From MFD04580-c1 sp963702995 (GTDB lineage: Bacteria; Planctomycetota; Phycisphaerae; Tepidisphaerales; Tepidisphaeraceae), in contig OY969783.1 of NCBI GenBank assembly GCA_963702995.1, forward strand, positions 6,200,001-6,264,000: DNA of 64,000 nucleotides, in the 5' to 3' direction. This document shows, one piece after another, positions 45,938 through 59,888 of the stretch. Position numbers and translations under genes: made by a program. Below the pieces are notes generated by a model that was not told the DNA's origin, did no database searches, and saw only the letters and a list, made by a program, of their open reading frames with translations. Each line of letters begins with the position of its first letter. Position 1 is the stretch's first letter.

Positions 45938-48210
45938 CTATGAGACCGTCGTTTTGGTCAGGTAATCTTCGAGGTCCTTCCGCTGCTTCTCGAGGGATTT
46001 CTGCAGGTCTGTGGTCTCGGACTGGAGCTTTTCGATCTTGGTCTCCTGCTCGTCGAGCTTTTTCAGCAGGCGTCCGTAGTAGTCGGAGTTCTGGGCGACG
46101 GTCTTCATGTTCTCGCGGATGCGGGTCTGCTCCTGGGTGATCTCGGCGACCTGCTTCTGGTGCTCGGCGATCTGCGCTTCGGTGGCGGCCATGGCGTTCT
46201 TGAAGCCGACCGCCTTCAGCAGCACGTCGCGAACGGCGGGGGGGATCTCGCCGGTACGGGCGTAGAGCTCAATGCCGCTGACGTCGGTCGGGAGGAGGGC
46301 GACCTGCTCGCTGTCGATGAGTTCTTCCTTCACGGTGAGCTTGCTCGCCTTGCCGGCCGCCACGTGCCCGCGGAAGCGGTAGAGCGATTCGGTCGTCTCG
46401 ATCGGCTTATCCGAATCCACCAGCTTCCATCCCTGGCGCAGCGGGTGCTCGACGATGAGCGACTTGTCGTGATCCGACTTGTTCTCGAACTGGTAGTCCT
46501 GGCTAAAGACATGCTTGCGGGAGACGAAGAGTACGCCCTTGACGATCTTGCCGGTCTGAACCAGATCGTCGCTGCGGTTCTGGGTCGCGTCGGCGCGGAC
46601 CTGGAGGTCGATCCCGTAGCTGATGAGCCGCTCCTGGCCCGGTGGGACGTTGTCGATGCTGGCGTCGCCGGCATACGCGCCGCCTTCGAGGACCGTGATC
46701 GGCCCGGCGAGCAAATGCTTGTCGGTGGTGTTCTTGACCCGGCGCCATTGAGGGGGTTCTTGGGGAGCACCGTCGGGTTGTAGATCGAAAGGCGCTCGAC
46801 CTCAATGCTGTCGGTGACGATGGGGATCATCGCTGAACGCTGCCGCGGGAGCGTCACGCTGCCGACGGTGTATTGAAAGAGTTCGCCCACCTTGCTTGCC
46901 GAAGCGACGGACGCGATCGACGCGGCCGCGTCGAGGGACGCCTTATCGGCTTCGGGCGCCCCGTCCGAGCCCCCTCGGAAGCCGAGCGACTCTAGAGATT
47001 GCTTGCGCGCCATCGATCGCATCTGGTTCGCGGCCATCGCTCCCATCGGGGCAGACGCCGCCGGCGTGGCCGCCGGAGGAGGCGCCATCGGCGGCTGGCC
47101 CGCCGAGCCGCCCGCGGCAAACCGCTCGATGTTCTTGTTGGCCTCCTCGCCGGCGTCGTAGGTCTGCGGCCGCAGGCTCGCGTACAGCTCCGGCTGGACC
47201 ACCGGGCGCGGCACGTAGAGGGGCTGATAGAGATCCTGAATAAAGCTGATGGGCCGCCCGGAGACGAGGCTCAACTGCACGTCGTTCCAGTCGTTGTCGG
47301 TCTGGTTCTCGACGATCGCCCACCCCTGAAGCTTGGAGGCGCCCGCCGGGGCGGCCGCTCCGGCGGCTTGAGCGGGCTTCGGGTCGCCGCCCTTTCCTTC
47401 AGCCGGCCGAGGCCCGTTGTCGCCCAGCGGGCCAGGGCCGTCGATGATCAGGCGATAGCTTGTCTTCCAGACCGGGGTCTCCACCACATACCCGATGCGC
47501 ACGCGGCGCTCCCCTTCGCCTTCGAAGTGGATTTGCACCGGCTTCTTGTCCTGATCGCGCGCCTGGGCGAGCGCCGCCAGCGCGCGGGCCAACTCGCCCC
47601 GAAGCTGCGGGTCTTCGAGCTCGATCCGGGAAACGTCGTCCAGAGCCACTGAGCGGATGTTGGCGCCTTCGATCAAGTTGAGCGCCCAGACGTCCAGGAC
47701 CTGGCCCTTCGACGGGTCGCCGACGGGTCGCTGCTTCTTTTCCACGCCGAGGATCGTCCCCTGAACCACGCTTCCGCTTTCGGTGAGCTTGACGCGGGCG
47801 CCGCGAAGCTGCTCGAGCAGTTCGTGCATCGATGGGTTGGACGTGATGTCCACTTGAAAGCTACGGAGCGTCTTGGCAATCGGATCCTGGCTGGGGTAGG
47901 TGATGGTGGTTACCTTCCCTTTGTCCAGGTCCTGCAGGACGAGCGATTTGAGAATGTCGTTGATCTGCTGGGTCTTGAACCGCAGCTCGGTCGAGCCCGA
48001 GCCATGCACGGTGCCAAAGTGCTCGAAATAGCCGACGCCGCTGGAGAAGAGGACGACATCGCGCACAGGCACGTCCGCCTGATTCAGCCCATGATCGGCC
48101 GCGGCCGCCGGCGGGGGAGGGGCGTCGGCCGCCCGAACCGCGGCCGGGGAAAGCAGGCAAATACCCGCGATGGCGGATGACAGGGCAGGCAGCGCGATCG
48201 ATCGGTTCAT
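45938..48210 (-). CDS. Secreted DUF4139-domain protein (one frame break)
   Basis: About 757 aa after restoring one missing base near 46738-46752. A signal peptide (ALPALSSAIAGICLLSPAAVRA) is followed by VRDVVLFSSGVGYFEHFGTVHGSGSTELRFKTQQINDILKSLV, the characteristic start of planctomycete DUF4139 proteins. Then come the DUF4139 core strings ETPVWKTSYRLII, LQGWAIVENQTDNDWNDVQLSLVSGRPISF and VLEGGAYAGDASIDNVPPGQERLISYGIDL. The last ~90 residues form a coiled coil (AEHQKQVAEITQEQTRIREN, LKKLDEQETKIEKLQSE). An Ala/Pro/Met-rich insert lies in the middle. Members are secreted or surface proteins of unknown function (MuiA-like). Confidence 0.85.
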
Positions 48211-48442
48211 CGTCTTCTCCTCGTGAATCCTTCGGGCCCGCCGTTGCGGCGCGATCCGACGCGATCATTGACGCGGGGAATAGAGGAAAGTTCCCATACG
48301 AAGAAAAACAGGGAGGCACGGAGCGGGGAGGTCCGCGCAGGACAGAGCGTTGGCGGACGAGTTGTGGGGGCCGGCATGGGAGCAGAAGGTCGAGCGCGAG
48401 GCGACACATGCGTCGGCCCCGCGTCATCACGGGCGACGCGAG

Positions 48443-48549
48443 TTTGGTAGGGCACGCGTCGCGTGCCGCCACGTCGCACGATCGGCCGGCGGGGCCGTGG
48501 CGAGCTTTGTGCGACCCCCGTCAGCGGCACGCAATGCGTCCCCTACCAG
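48443..48549. repeat. Hairpin repeat with GGTAGGG arms
   Basis: Left arm TTGGTAGGGCACGCGTCGCG plus TGCCGC, right arm GCGGCACGCAATGCGTCCCC plus TACCAG; inner GTCGCAC/GTGCGAC also pair. It folds into a ~105-nt imperfect hairpin in the gap between gltD and the DUF4139 gene. The rest of 48211-48714 holds no gene. Confidence 0.65.
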
Positions 48550-48714
48550 ACGCCCCCGCTTATTAGGCAACAGCCACGGCAACTCCCGCGGGAACGGCGT
48601 CAGTCCGCCGCTCCCCTGCGAACCGTTCGGGTGATGTCGTCGCGTGATTTGAAGCTTTCCATTGCAGGCCGTGACCCAACAAGGGTTCGAACGCCGATGG
48701 AGATGCTTGACGGG

Positions 48715-50205
48715 TCAAAACAGCTTCAGGTACGGCAGTTCCGTGCGGCCCATCAGGAATTTATCCACGCCGGCCGCGGCGGAGCGGCCTTCGCTGATAG
48801 CCCAGACAACAAGGCTTTGGCCGCGGCGCACGTCGCCGGCGGCAAAGACGCCGGGAACGCTGCTCATGTAATCCTGATCGACCTGGACATTTCCGCGGGG
48901 GTCGAGCTTGAGCTCGAGCTGCTTGATCGGGCCAGGGTGTTCGGGGCTGACGAAGCCCATCGCCAACAGGCACAGGTCGCAGTCGAGCTCGAAATCGCTC
49001 GCCGGGACCTCGTTCATCTGCCAGCGGCCGGTGCCGTCCTTGTTCCATTCCAGCCGGATCCCGTGGAGCTTCTTCACGACGCCGTCCACCCCGCTGAACT
49101 TCTTGGTGTTGATCGCGAAGTCGCGGATGTCGCCACCGAAGGCGTGGTGCGCCTCTTCGTGCGCGCTGCTCGTGCGGAAGATCATCGGCCAGTACGGCCA
49201 CGGCTGAAGGTTCCCCTGGCGGACCAGGTCTTCGTTGCGGGACTCCGGCGGGCGGGGCAGCAGCTCAAATTGCTTGATCGACTTCGCCCCCTGGCGCAGG
49301 GCCGTACCCAGGCAGTCGGCCCCGGTGTCGCCCCCGCCCAGGATGATGACGTGCTTGTCCTTCGCGTCGATGAACTGATCGCAGGAGAGATCATCCCCCA
49401 GGCACCGCTTGTTCTGCAGCGGCAGGTAGTCCATCGCCTTATAGACCCCCTTCAACTCGCGGCCGGGGACGTTGAGCTCGCGCGCCTGGGTCGCGCCGCC
49501 GCAGAGGACGATGGCATCGAACTCGCGCCGCAGGTCTTCCACTTTGACGTCGAACCCGACGTTGACGCTCGTCTTGAAGGTGACGCCCTCGGCCTCCATG
49601 AGCTTCACGCGACGGTCCACCACGCGCTTTTCGAGCTTGAACTCCGGAATGCCGTAAGTGAGCAACCCACCGATGCGATCGGCACGCTCGAACACGGTGA
49701 CCAGGTGGCCCGCCTGGTTCAGCTGCGCGGCGGCCGCCAGGCCGGAGGGGCCGGACCCGATGACGGCGACTTTCTTGCCGGTGCGCACCTCGGGGGGCTG
49801 AGGCTTAACCCACCCTTCCTCAAACGCGCGGTCGATGATGTTCTGCTCCATCAACTTGATGGTGACCGGCTTGTCGTTGATGTTGAGCGTGCAGGCCTCT
49901 TCGCATGGGGCGGGGCAGACGCGGCCGGTGAACTCCGGGAAGTTGTTGGTCTTGAACAACATGTCCAGCGCGTCGCGCCATCGGTCGCGATAGACCAGGT
50001 CGTTCCACTCGGGAATGATGTTGCCGAGCGGGCAGCCGTTGTGGCAGAAGGGGATGCCGCAATCCATGCAGCGGCCGCCCTGGGCGCGCAGCTTGTCGTT
50101 GGGCAACTGCTCGTAAACTTCGTACCAGTCGCTGATGCGCGCCTGCACCGGCCGCCGGCCGGGCAACTCGCGGGTGTTTTTGATGAATCCTTTAAGCTCA
50201 CCCAT
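48715..50205 (-). CDS. gltD: Glutamate synthase small subunit GltD
   Basis: From ATG 50205, with AGGAAG upstream, the product has 496 aa. The N-terminal cysteine clusters for the 4Fe-4S centres are present (GGRCMDCGIPFCHNGCPLGN, VCPAPCEEACTLNI). The FAD-binding (KVAVIGSGPSGLAAAAQLNQAG) and NADPH-binding (VIILGGGDTGADCLGTALRQG) motifs follow, then the closing GVFAAGDVRRGQSLVVWAISEGRSAA. GltD passes electrons from NADPH to GltB for conversion of 2-oxoglutarate and glutamine to two glutamates. It lies downstream of gltB on the same strand, separated by 166 bp of repeat sequence. The frame is intact. Confidence 0.96.
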   Translation of the reverse strand: MGELKGFIKNTRELPGRRPVQARISDWYEVYEQLPNDKLRAQGGRCMDCGIPFCHNGCPLGNIIPEWNDLVYRDRWRDALDMLFKTNNFPEFTGRVCPAPCEEACTLNINDKPVTIKLMEQNIIDRAFEEGWVKPQPPEVRTGKKVAVIGSGPSGLAAAAQLNQAGHLVTVFERADRIGGLLTYGIPEFKLEKRVVDRRVKLMEAEGVTFKTSVNVGFDVKVEDLRREFDAIVLCGGATQARELNVPGRELKGVYKAMDYLPLQNKRCLGDDLSCDQFIDAKDKHVIILGGGDTGADCLGTALRQGAKSIKQFELLPRPPESRNEDLVRQGNLQPWPYWPMIFRTSSAHEEAHHAFGGDIRDFAINTKKFSGVDGVVKKLHGIRLEWNKDGTGRWQMNEVPASDFELDCDLCLLAMGFVSPEHPGPIKQLELKLDPRGNVQVDQDYMSSVPGVFAAGDVRRGQSLVVWAISEGRSAAAGVDKFLMGRTELPYLKLF

Positions 50206-50234
50206 GGAGTCCACTTCCTCTTCGTATCGATAGC

Positions 50235-50330
50235 AGACGAAGGATGAGGGGCGAAGGTGAAGGATGAAGAAAATCCAGGGGTTGGTGTTTTCTCATCCCT
50301 TGTCCTTTGTCCTTCGTCCCGTCATCCGTG
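50235..50330. repeat. GAAGGATGAA inverted repeat between gltB and gltD
   Basis: GACGAAGGATGAGGGGCGAAGG, TGAAGGATGAAG on the left and TCATCCCTTGTCCTTTGTCC, TTCGTC on the right form a hairpin. It resembles the clusters at 2670-2895 and 20655-20715. Confidence 0.6.
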
Positions 50331-50371
50331 GCTTAACAACTGTCGCACCCGCTCAACCGGCGGCCTTGTCC

Positions 50372-54995
<4,624 letters not shown>

Positions 54996-55541
54996 CGGCG
55001 TACTCGCTCGTAAGTCATTCGCCTGCCATCACCTAGGGCGACTATCGCCCCGCTGACGACGCTGGGAAAGGGGTACTGTATTGAAAAAGCACTCGGCGAC
55101 AACTTCCCGTGCCTAAAAAACTGGCGACGGCGTTGGCAGACATGCCTAGCGGCGCGACGGGCCTGCTCTTGACGACCCCGGTGATCGGAGTCTGACGTAG
55201 CATTTGGTTGTCCGCGACCGGAAATCGCGGGACAGGACCGATCTGCTGCTCGGCACGACTAAGCACTTATGTCGGCGGCTCGGTTAGGGCCGCATGCGGA
55301 CAGGGCGGTTGGTTGGCGGGTATTCTAGGACATTCGCACCCCGTTGTCTGCGCCTCTGGCATGAGCGATGGATCGGTCTCCGTTTTAATGACGCAGGGGA
55401 AGATCATCATAGTCCCGGACGGGGCCTAATCTGGCGCGGCGCAAGCGCGCGTTGGGGATGAACAAGATCCCTGGAGACTGATCGGCAGGTCGGTAGGGCC
55501 GCTATCTGGAACGGTCTTGATATAATCGACGCGGAGACGTC
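54996..55541. other. Intergenic region between gltB and the first DUF4058 gene
   Basis: The 546 bp contain the divergent starts of gltB and the DUF4058 gene. Apart from the extended -10 box at 55518-55526 I see no repeat, RNA or gene. Confidence 0.45.
55518..55526 (+). promoter_or_regulatory. Extended -10 promoter element of the first DUF4058 gene
   Basis: TGATATAAT (TG-n-TATAAT) ends 15 bp before the ATG at 55542, with GGAG at 55532-55535. No good -35 box is present, as is usual for extended -10 promoters. The transcript would have a leader of only about ten bases. Confidence 0.5.
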
Positions 55542-56333
55542 ATGAAAAGCCCATTCCCAGGCATGGACCCGTACCTTGAGCAGCACTGGCGAGACGTGCA
55601 TCAGAGCCTTGTCACCTACTTGCGAGACGCACTTCAGCCCTGCCTCCCTTCTGACCTGATCGTTAGAGCAGAGGAACGGGTTTACGTCAGCTCGGAGATG
55701 GCGGCGCGCGGATACCGAGAAATTTACCCCGACGTGCGAATCGTCGAGACCGAACCTTTGCCGTTGCAACCTGAGCCTGTGGCGGCGGCCGTCGCGGTCG
55801 CGGAGCCCGTGGTGATCGAGCTGGACGCCGAGCCGATGACCGAAGGGTATCTTCAGGTCCTTGAGGTCGGGACGGATCGCGTTGTCACGACGATCGAGGT
55901 GTTGTCGGCAACCAACAAGAAGCCGGGGGACGGCTCGCGGCAGTACCGTCAGAAGCAACGCGAACTGGAGGTGGCGGGCATCGGGCTGGTGGAAATCGAC
56001 CTCCTTCGCGACGGACAGCGGGTCCTTCGCGTGCCGGAAAACACGCTTCAATCACGGCTTCGGACGCAGTACCGCGTCTGTGTCACCCGCGGCTGGCAGC
56101 AGTCTCGCGTGCTGTACTATGCCATCGGGCTGCGCAGCCGCCTGCCGGCGATCAAGATCCCGCTCCGCCAGACGGACGAGGACGCGATCATCGAGCTTCA
56201 GCCGCTGATCGAGCAGGCTTATCGGAACGGCCGCTACAGTTCGATCGACTATCGCGAAGAGTGCCGGCCGCCACTCGCCGGTGAAGACGCCGTCTGGGCC
56301 AACGACCTGCTCCACGCGGCCGGAAGAAGATAA
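55542..56333 (+). CDS. DUF4058 protein, copy 1
   Basis: The 263-aa protein begins with the family hallmark MKSPFPGMDPYLEQHWRDVH and continues VRAEERVYVSSEM, YREIYPDVRIVE, GYLQVLEVGTDRVVTTIEVLSATNKKPGDGSRQYRQKQREL, VEIDLLRDGQRVL and VWANDLL. DUF4058 is common in cyanobacteria and planctomycetes; its function is unknown, but the IEVLSATNK and VEIDLLR segments resemble a nuclease-like (Uma2/PD-(D/E)XK) core. A second, diverged copy lies on the other side of thrS at 58697. Cytoplasmic. Confidence 0.9.
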   Translation: MKSPFPGMDPYLEQHWRDVHQSLVTYLRDALQPCLPSDLIVRAEERVYVSSEMAARGYREIYPDVRIVETEPLPLQPEPVAAAVAVAEPVVIELDAEPMTEGYLQVLEVGTDRVVTTIEVLSATNKKPGDGSRQYRQKQRELEVAGIGLVEIDLLRDGQRVLRVPENTLQSRLRTQYRVCVTRGWQQSRVLYYAIGLRSRLPAIKIPLRQTDEDAIIELQPLIEQAYRNGRYSSIDYREECRPPLAGEDAVWANDLLHAAGRR

Positions 56334-56378
56334 TCGGCGGAAGTGGGAGAGGATGGCGAGCGGCCCGGGCTGGTCGCG

Positions 56379-56407
56379 TTGACCGACCCACCCAGGCTTC
56401 GTATAAC
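56379..56407 (+). promoter_or_regulatory. thrS promoter
   Basis: TTGACC (56379-56384), a 17-bp spacer and TATAAC (56402-56407), each one mismatch from consensus. Transcription would begin near 56414, directly in front of the leader peptide GTG at 56416. Confidence 0.65.
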
Positions 56408-56415
56408 TTTTTCAC

Positions 56416-56481
56416 GTGAAGGCACGAGGCTTTTACCCGCTCCGGACGACAACGACGCCCACCAGCATGGCTGGGCGGTAG
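56416..56481 (+). CDS. Putative threonine-rich thrS leader peptide
   Basis: A 21-codon ORF runs from GTG 56416 to TAG 56479-56481 and reads MKARGFYPLR, then TTTTPTSMAGR. Five of six consecutive codons at 56446-56463 are Thr codons (ACG, ACA, ACG, ACG, then CCC and ACC). The start lies within a few bases of the predicted transcription start, so translation would be nearly leaderless. Position, length and codon content fit a leader peptide that senses charged tRNA-Thr. It has not been checked for conservation and could be chance, but the matching RNA folds make this less likely. Confidence 0.6.
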   Translation: MKARGFYPLRTTTTPTSMAGR

Positions 56482-56552
56482 GTCGATCGTTACGGCGCTT
56501 AGCATGACGATCGTGGCAAACCGCCCGGCCCGGCCAGGCGGTTTTCGTTTTT
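56449..56552 (+). promoter_or_regulatory. Candidate thrS transcription attenuator
   Basis: Hairpin 1 pairs CGCCCA (56456-56461) with TGGGCG (56472-56477), overlapping the last Thr codons. The antiterminator pairs GGGCGGT (56473-56479) with ACCGCCC (56520-56526) and encloses hairpin CGATCGT/ACGATCG (56484-56490, 56507-56513). The terminator pairs AAACCGCC (56518-56525) with GGCGGTTT (56537-56544), followed by TCGTTTTT. The three are mutually exclusive in the classical 1:2, 2:3, 3:4 order. The thrS ATG is 35 bp further on. Confidence 0.6.
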
Positions 56553-56586
56553 GGCGGAAAGAGCAGGAAAGGGCGCAGGTCACATC

Positions 56587-58607
56587 ATGGCTTCAATCAA
56601 GTTGCCGGACGGCAGTCTCCGGGACCTCGCCGACGGGAGCACCGTGCGGCAGTTGGCGGAATCGATCGGCCGCGGGCTGGCGAAGGCGGCGATCGCCGGG
56701 AAAGTCGATGGGAAGCTGGTTGATCTCTCGTTCCCGCTGACCGGCCCCCACGAGGTGTCGATCATCACGGACAGAGACCCTGACGGGCTTTACGTCATGC
56801 GGCATAGCACCGCTCACGTTCTGGCCCAGGCCCTTCGGCACCTGTACGGCCGCGACGTCCAGTACACGATCGGCCCGGTGATCGAAAACGGCTTCTTCTA
56901 CGACTTTCAGCTCCCCGCCAGCTTTTCGGCGGAGGATCTGCCAAAGGTGGAGGCCGAAATTCAGAAGATCGTGGCGCAGGACCTCCCCTTCAGCCGGGAG
57001 GAAGTCGAGCCCGCGCGGCGCAAAGGAATTGCTGCACGCCGAGAACCAGCGATTCAAGGACGAGATCATCGACGAGCTGGCGGCCGCCGGCGAGAAGAGC
57101 GTCAGCATCTATCGCCAGGGCGACTTCACCGACCTGTGCCGCGGCCCCCATATCCCCAGTACCGGGAAGATCAAGGCGTTCAAGCTTCAGAGCGTCGCCG
57201 GCGCATACTGGCGCGGCGACAGCAGCCGCGAGCAGCTCACGCGGATCTACGGCACCGCCTTCTTCGATAAGAAGCAGCTCGACGAGCACGTCAATCGCCT
57301 TGAAGAGGCCAAGAAGCGTGACCATCGCGTCCTCGGGCCCGCAGCTGGGACTGTTCACCATCGACGACAAGGTCGGACAGGGTTTAGTTCTGTGGAAGCC
57401 CAAAGGGGCGGAGATCCGGATCGAGCTTCAGAAGTTCATCAGCGAGCACCTTCGCCGCCAGGGGTATAAGCAGGTCTTCACGCCGCACATCGGCCGGCTG
57501 GACCTGTACAAGACCAGCGGCCACTACCCGTACTATCGCGAGAGCCAATTCCCGCCCCTGATCGATCGCGAATATTACGAGGCGCTGGCCAAGGAGAACT
57601 GCGGCTGCGCCGAGCTGTCCAACCGGATGGACAAGGGCGAAGTGGACGGCTATCTGCTCAAGCCGATGAATTGCCCGCATCACATCCGGATCTACGCCAG
57701 CGACCAGCACAGCTACCGAGATTTGCCGATCCGGCTGGCGGAGTTCGGCACGGTCTATCGCTGGGAAAAGTCGGGAGAGCTGGGCGGCATGACCCGCGTC
57801 CGCGGCTTTACCCAGGATGACGCCCACCTGTTCTGCACCGAAGAGCAGATCCCCGCCGAGATTCGAGGGTGCCTCGAGCTGGTCAAGATCGTCCTGGGCA
57901 CGCTGGGCATGAACGACTACCGCGTTCGCGTCGGCCTGCGCGACCCGGACAGCGCCAAGTACGTCGGCGACCCGGACCAATGGGACCGCGCCGAGGCGGC
58001 GTGCAAGGACGCCGCCAGCAGCCTGGGCGTCAGCTTCACCACCGAGGCGGGCGAGGCGGCGTTCTACGGGCCGAAGATCGACTTTGTGATCAAGGACGTC
58101 ATCGGCCGCGAGTGGCAGCTCGGGACGGTGCAGGTCGATTACCAACTCCCGAAGCGCTTCGACCTCTCCTACATCGGCGCCGACAACAAGCCCCACCGCC
58201 CGGTGATGATCCACCGCGCCCCGTTCGGCAGCATGGAACGGTTCATCGGCGTGCTGATCGAGCATTTTGCCGGCGAGTTCCCCCTCTGGCTGTCGCCGGT
58301 GCAGGCGACCGTGCTTTCGGTCAGCGAGAAGTCGAATGAATATGCCGGCAGCGTGCTTGAACAACTCAAGGCGGCCGGGCTGCGCGTCGAGGCGAACCTG
58401 GGGAGCGAGAAGATCGGCGCGAAAATCCGCCAGGCCGTAATGGAAAAGATTCCCTACCAAATCGTCGTCGGCGAGCGCGACGCGGCCGGCAAGACCGTCG
58501 CGGTCCGAACCAAGTCCGGCGAGCAAGGGGCCGTCCCGATCGAAGACTTCATCCGCAAGTGCCAGGCGGAGATCGAGAGCCGCAGCCTGACGGCGTCGGT
58601 GAAGTGA
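56587..58607 (+). CDS. thrS: Threonyl-tRNA synthetase ThrRS (two frame breaks)
   Basis: About 672 aa when two extra bases are removed, an A near 57022-57024 and a G near 57335-57340. The order is TGS domain (MASIKLPDGSLRDLADGSTV), the editing domain with zinc-site HSTAHVLAQALRHLYG, CRGPHIPSTGKIKAFKLQSVAGAYWRGD, then the class II catalytic core with motif 2 FGTVYRWEKSGELGGMTRVRGFTQDDAHLFC and the zinc cysteine of LLKPMNCPHHIRIY. Motif 3 HRAPFGSMERFIGVLIEHFAGEFP is followed by the anticodon-binding domain. The enzyme attaches threonine to tRNA-Thr. Both breaks lie at homopolymers in conserved sequence, so the gene is almost certainly functional in the organism. Confidence 0.96.
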
Positions 58608-58696
58608 GCGGCCGAGCATTGGGCGGTGTTGCTTTTGGCTGCCCGTCGATTCGCGGTTCGGATACAATCGAGTAACTAAACGTTGACGGAGCTGGC

Positions 58697-59461
58697 ATGC
58701 CATCACCATTCCCAGGAATGGACCCGTATCTCGAGGGCAGGTTGTGGGCAAGCTTCCACACCCAACTCGGAGTTGAGATTCAGCGGCAGCTTACGCCGCT
58801 GCTTCGGCCGAAATACGTCGTCTCCACCGAAGAACGTTTTGTGATCGAGGCAACCGGATCGGACGTTCACACGACCTCCATCTACCCCGATGTCGGCATC
58901 CTGGCGACAGGCACGGATACGAACCCTCGCCACCCGCAGGTGATGGCATCTCCTCTTCGTATCGACACAGACATTCCGCGGACTTCTCCACAGGTCTCGG
59001 TTGAGATCCTTGAAACTTCGACCGAGCGATTGGTGACCGATATCGAAATTCTGTCTTTGACAAACAAACGAAGTGATGGCCGCGACCAATACCTCGCGCG
59101 ACGAATATCTCTTCTATTGAGCACCGCACATCTGGTTGAAATCGACTTGCTCCGATCGGGGCAGAGGGTCCCCATGAAGGGCCCAGTCCCATCGGTCCCG
59201 TATTTCGTCATGGTGAGCCGGGCGGAACACCGACCGACGATGGACGTCTGGCCGATCGCTCTTGACGCTCCTTTGCCGACCTTCGGAATTCCGCTGCTCG
59301 AAGGCGACCCGGACGTCCTGCTTGATCTACAACGCGCCTTCGCCAACGTATACGACCTCGCGGCGTACGAGCTGCGGATCGATTATCGCGACGAGCCGGA
59401 TGTCGCGCTGTCAGTTGAACACTTGGCGATCGCGCGCGAGCGGCTCAAGCTAAGCCACTAG
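58697..59461 (+). CDS. DUF4058 protein, copy 2
   Basis: The 254-aa protein starts MPSPFPGMDPYLEGRLWASFH and shares STEERFVIEA, SIYPDVGILA, VSVEILETSTERLVTDIEILSLTNKRSDGRDQYLARR, HLVEIDLLRSGQRVP and ELRIDYRD with copy 1, but the two are clearly diverged. It sits 89 bp after thrS on the same strand and may be cotranscribed, or use the TACAAT-like string at 58673-58678. Its stop codon TAG (59459-59461) is also the first three bases of a MITE-like element. Function unknown. Confidence 0.9.
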   Translation: MPSPFPGMDPYLEGRLWASFHTQLGVEIQRQLTPLLRPKYVVSTEERFVIEATGSDVHTTSIYPDVGILATGTDTNPRHPQVMASPLRIDTDIPRTSPQVSVEILETSTERLVTDIEILSLTNKRSDGRDQYLARRISLLLSTAHLVEIDLLRSGQRVPMKGPVPSVPYFVMVSRAEHRPTMDVWPIALDAPLPTFGIPLLEGDPDVLLDLQRAFANVYDLAAYELRIDYRDEPDVALSVEHLAIARERLKLSH

Positions 59462-59672
59462 CACTACAGCGCTATTTGGTCACTGGAGCACGAGAAGAAC
59501 GTCGAAATCCGAAACACGAAATCCGAAGGAATGAGAACTTGGGAAGGAAGAAACCGGATTCAATCGCGAGGATTGATTTCCGCTTTGTCTTTGTTTGAAG
59601 TTCCTTGAGATTTCGTGCTTCGGATTTTCTGATTCGGGAAGGCTTGATCGCAGAATCAGCGCTCTAGTGCTA
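59459..59672. mobile_element. 214-bp hairpin MITE-like element, family D copy 2
   Basis: Terminal inverted repeats TAGCACTACAGCGCT and AGCGCTCTAGTGCTA. The interior has GAAATCCGAAACACGAAATC near the left end and TTTCGTGCTTCGGATTTTC on the right, so it folds on itself. It shares ends and internal motifs with 45636-45865. The left end overlaps the stop codon of the DUF4058 gene. Confidence 0.8.
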
Positions 59673-59779
59673 GGACGGCCTAGGTTCAAACCATAGGATG
59701 CCGAACGAAGTCGCCGTTTGTTCGGCGAGGTGATCGCTGCGTTGTTTTCCGCAAACCGACGAAAAACTGAGTTATGTCC

Positions 59780-59807
59780 TTGCAATGGACAGGCCTGTTG
59801 CTATAGA
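59780..59807 (+). promoter_or_regulatory. infC promoter
   Basis: TTGCAA (59780-59785), a 16-bp spacer ending TTGC and TATAGA (59802-59807), which makes an extended -10 (TGC-TATAGA). The transcript would start near 59814, about 75 bases before the infC start. It lies downstream of the MITE-like element, so infC has its own promoter. Confidence 0.5.
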
Positions 59808-59888
59808 TGAGCGAGTTTCGACAGTAGGTTAGCCCCCTGCAGCAGGCGCGTAGCTTGTCTGGACGGGCGGGCATCGGAGATCAAGGCC

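Noticed and set aside
48680..48700. TTCGAAC string resembling a tRNA T-loop
   Set aside because: The flanks do not pair as a T-stem and no acceptor or anticodon arm can be built.
56408..56586. T-box riboswitch upstream of thrS
   Set aside because: The conserved T-box bulge sequence and specifier-loop layout are missing; the Thr-codon ORF with attenuator explains the structure better.
56587..58607. thrS as a pseudogene
   Set aside because: ThrRS is essential, both breaks are one-base changes in homopolymers, and all catalytic motifs are intact on either side.
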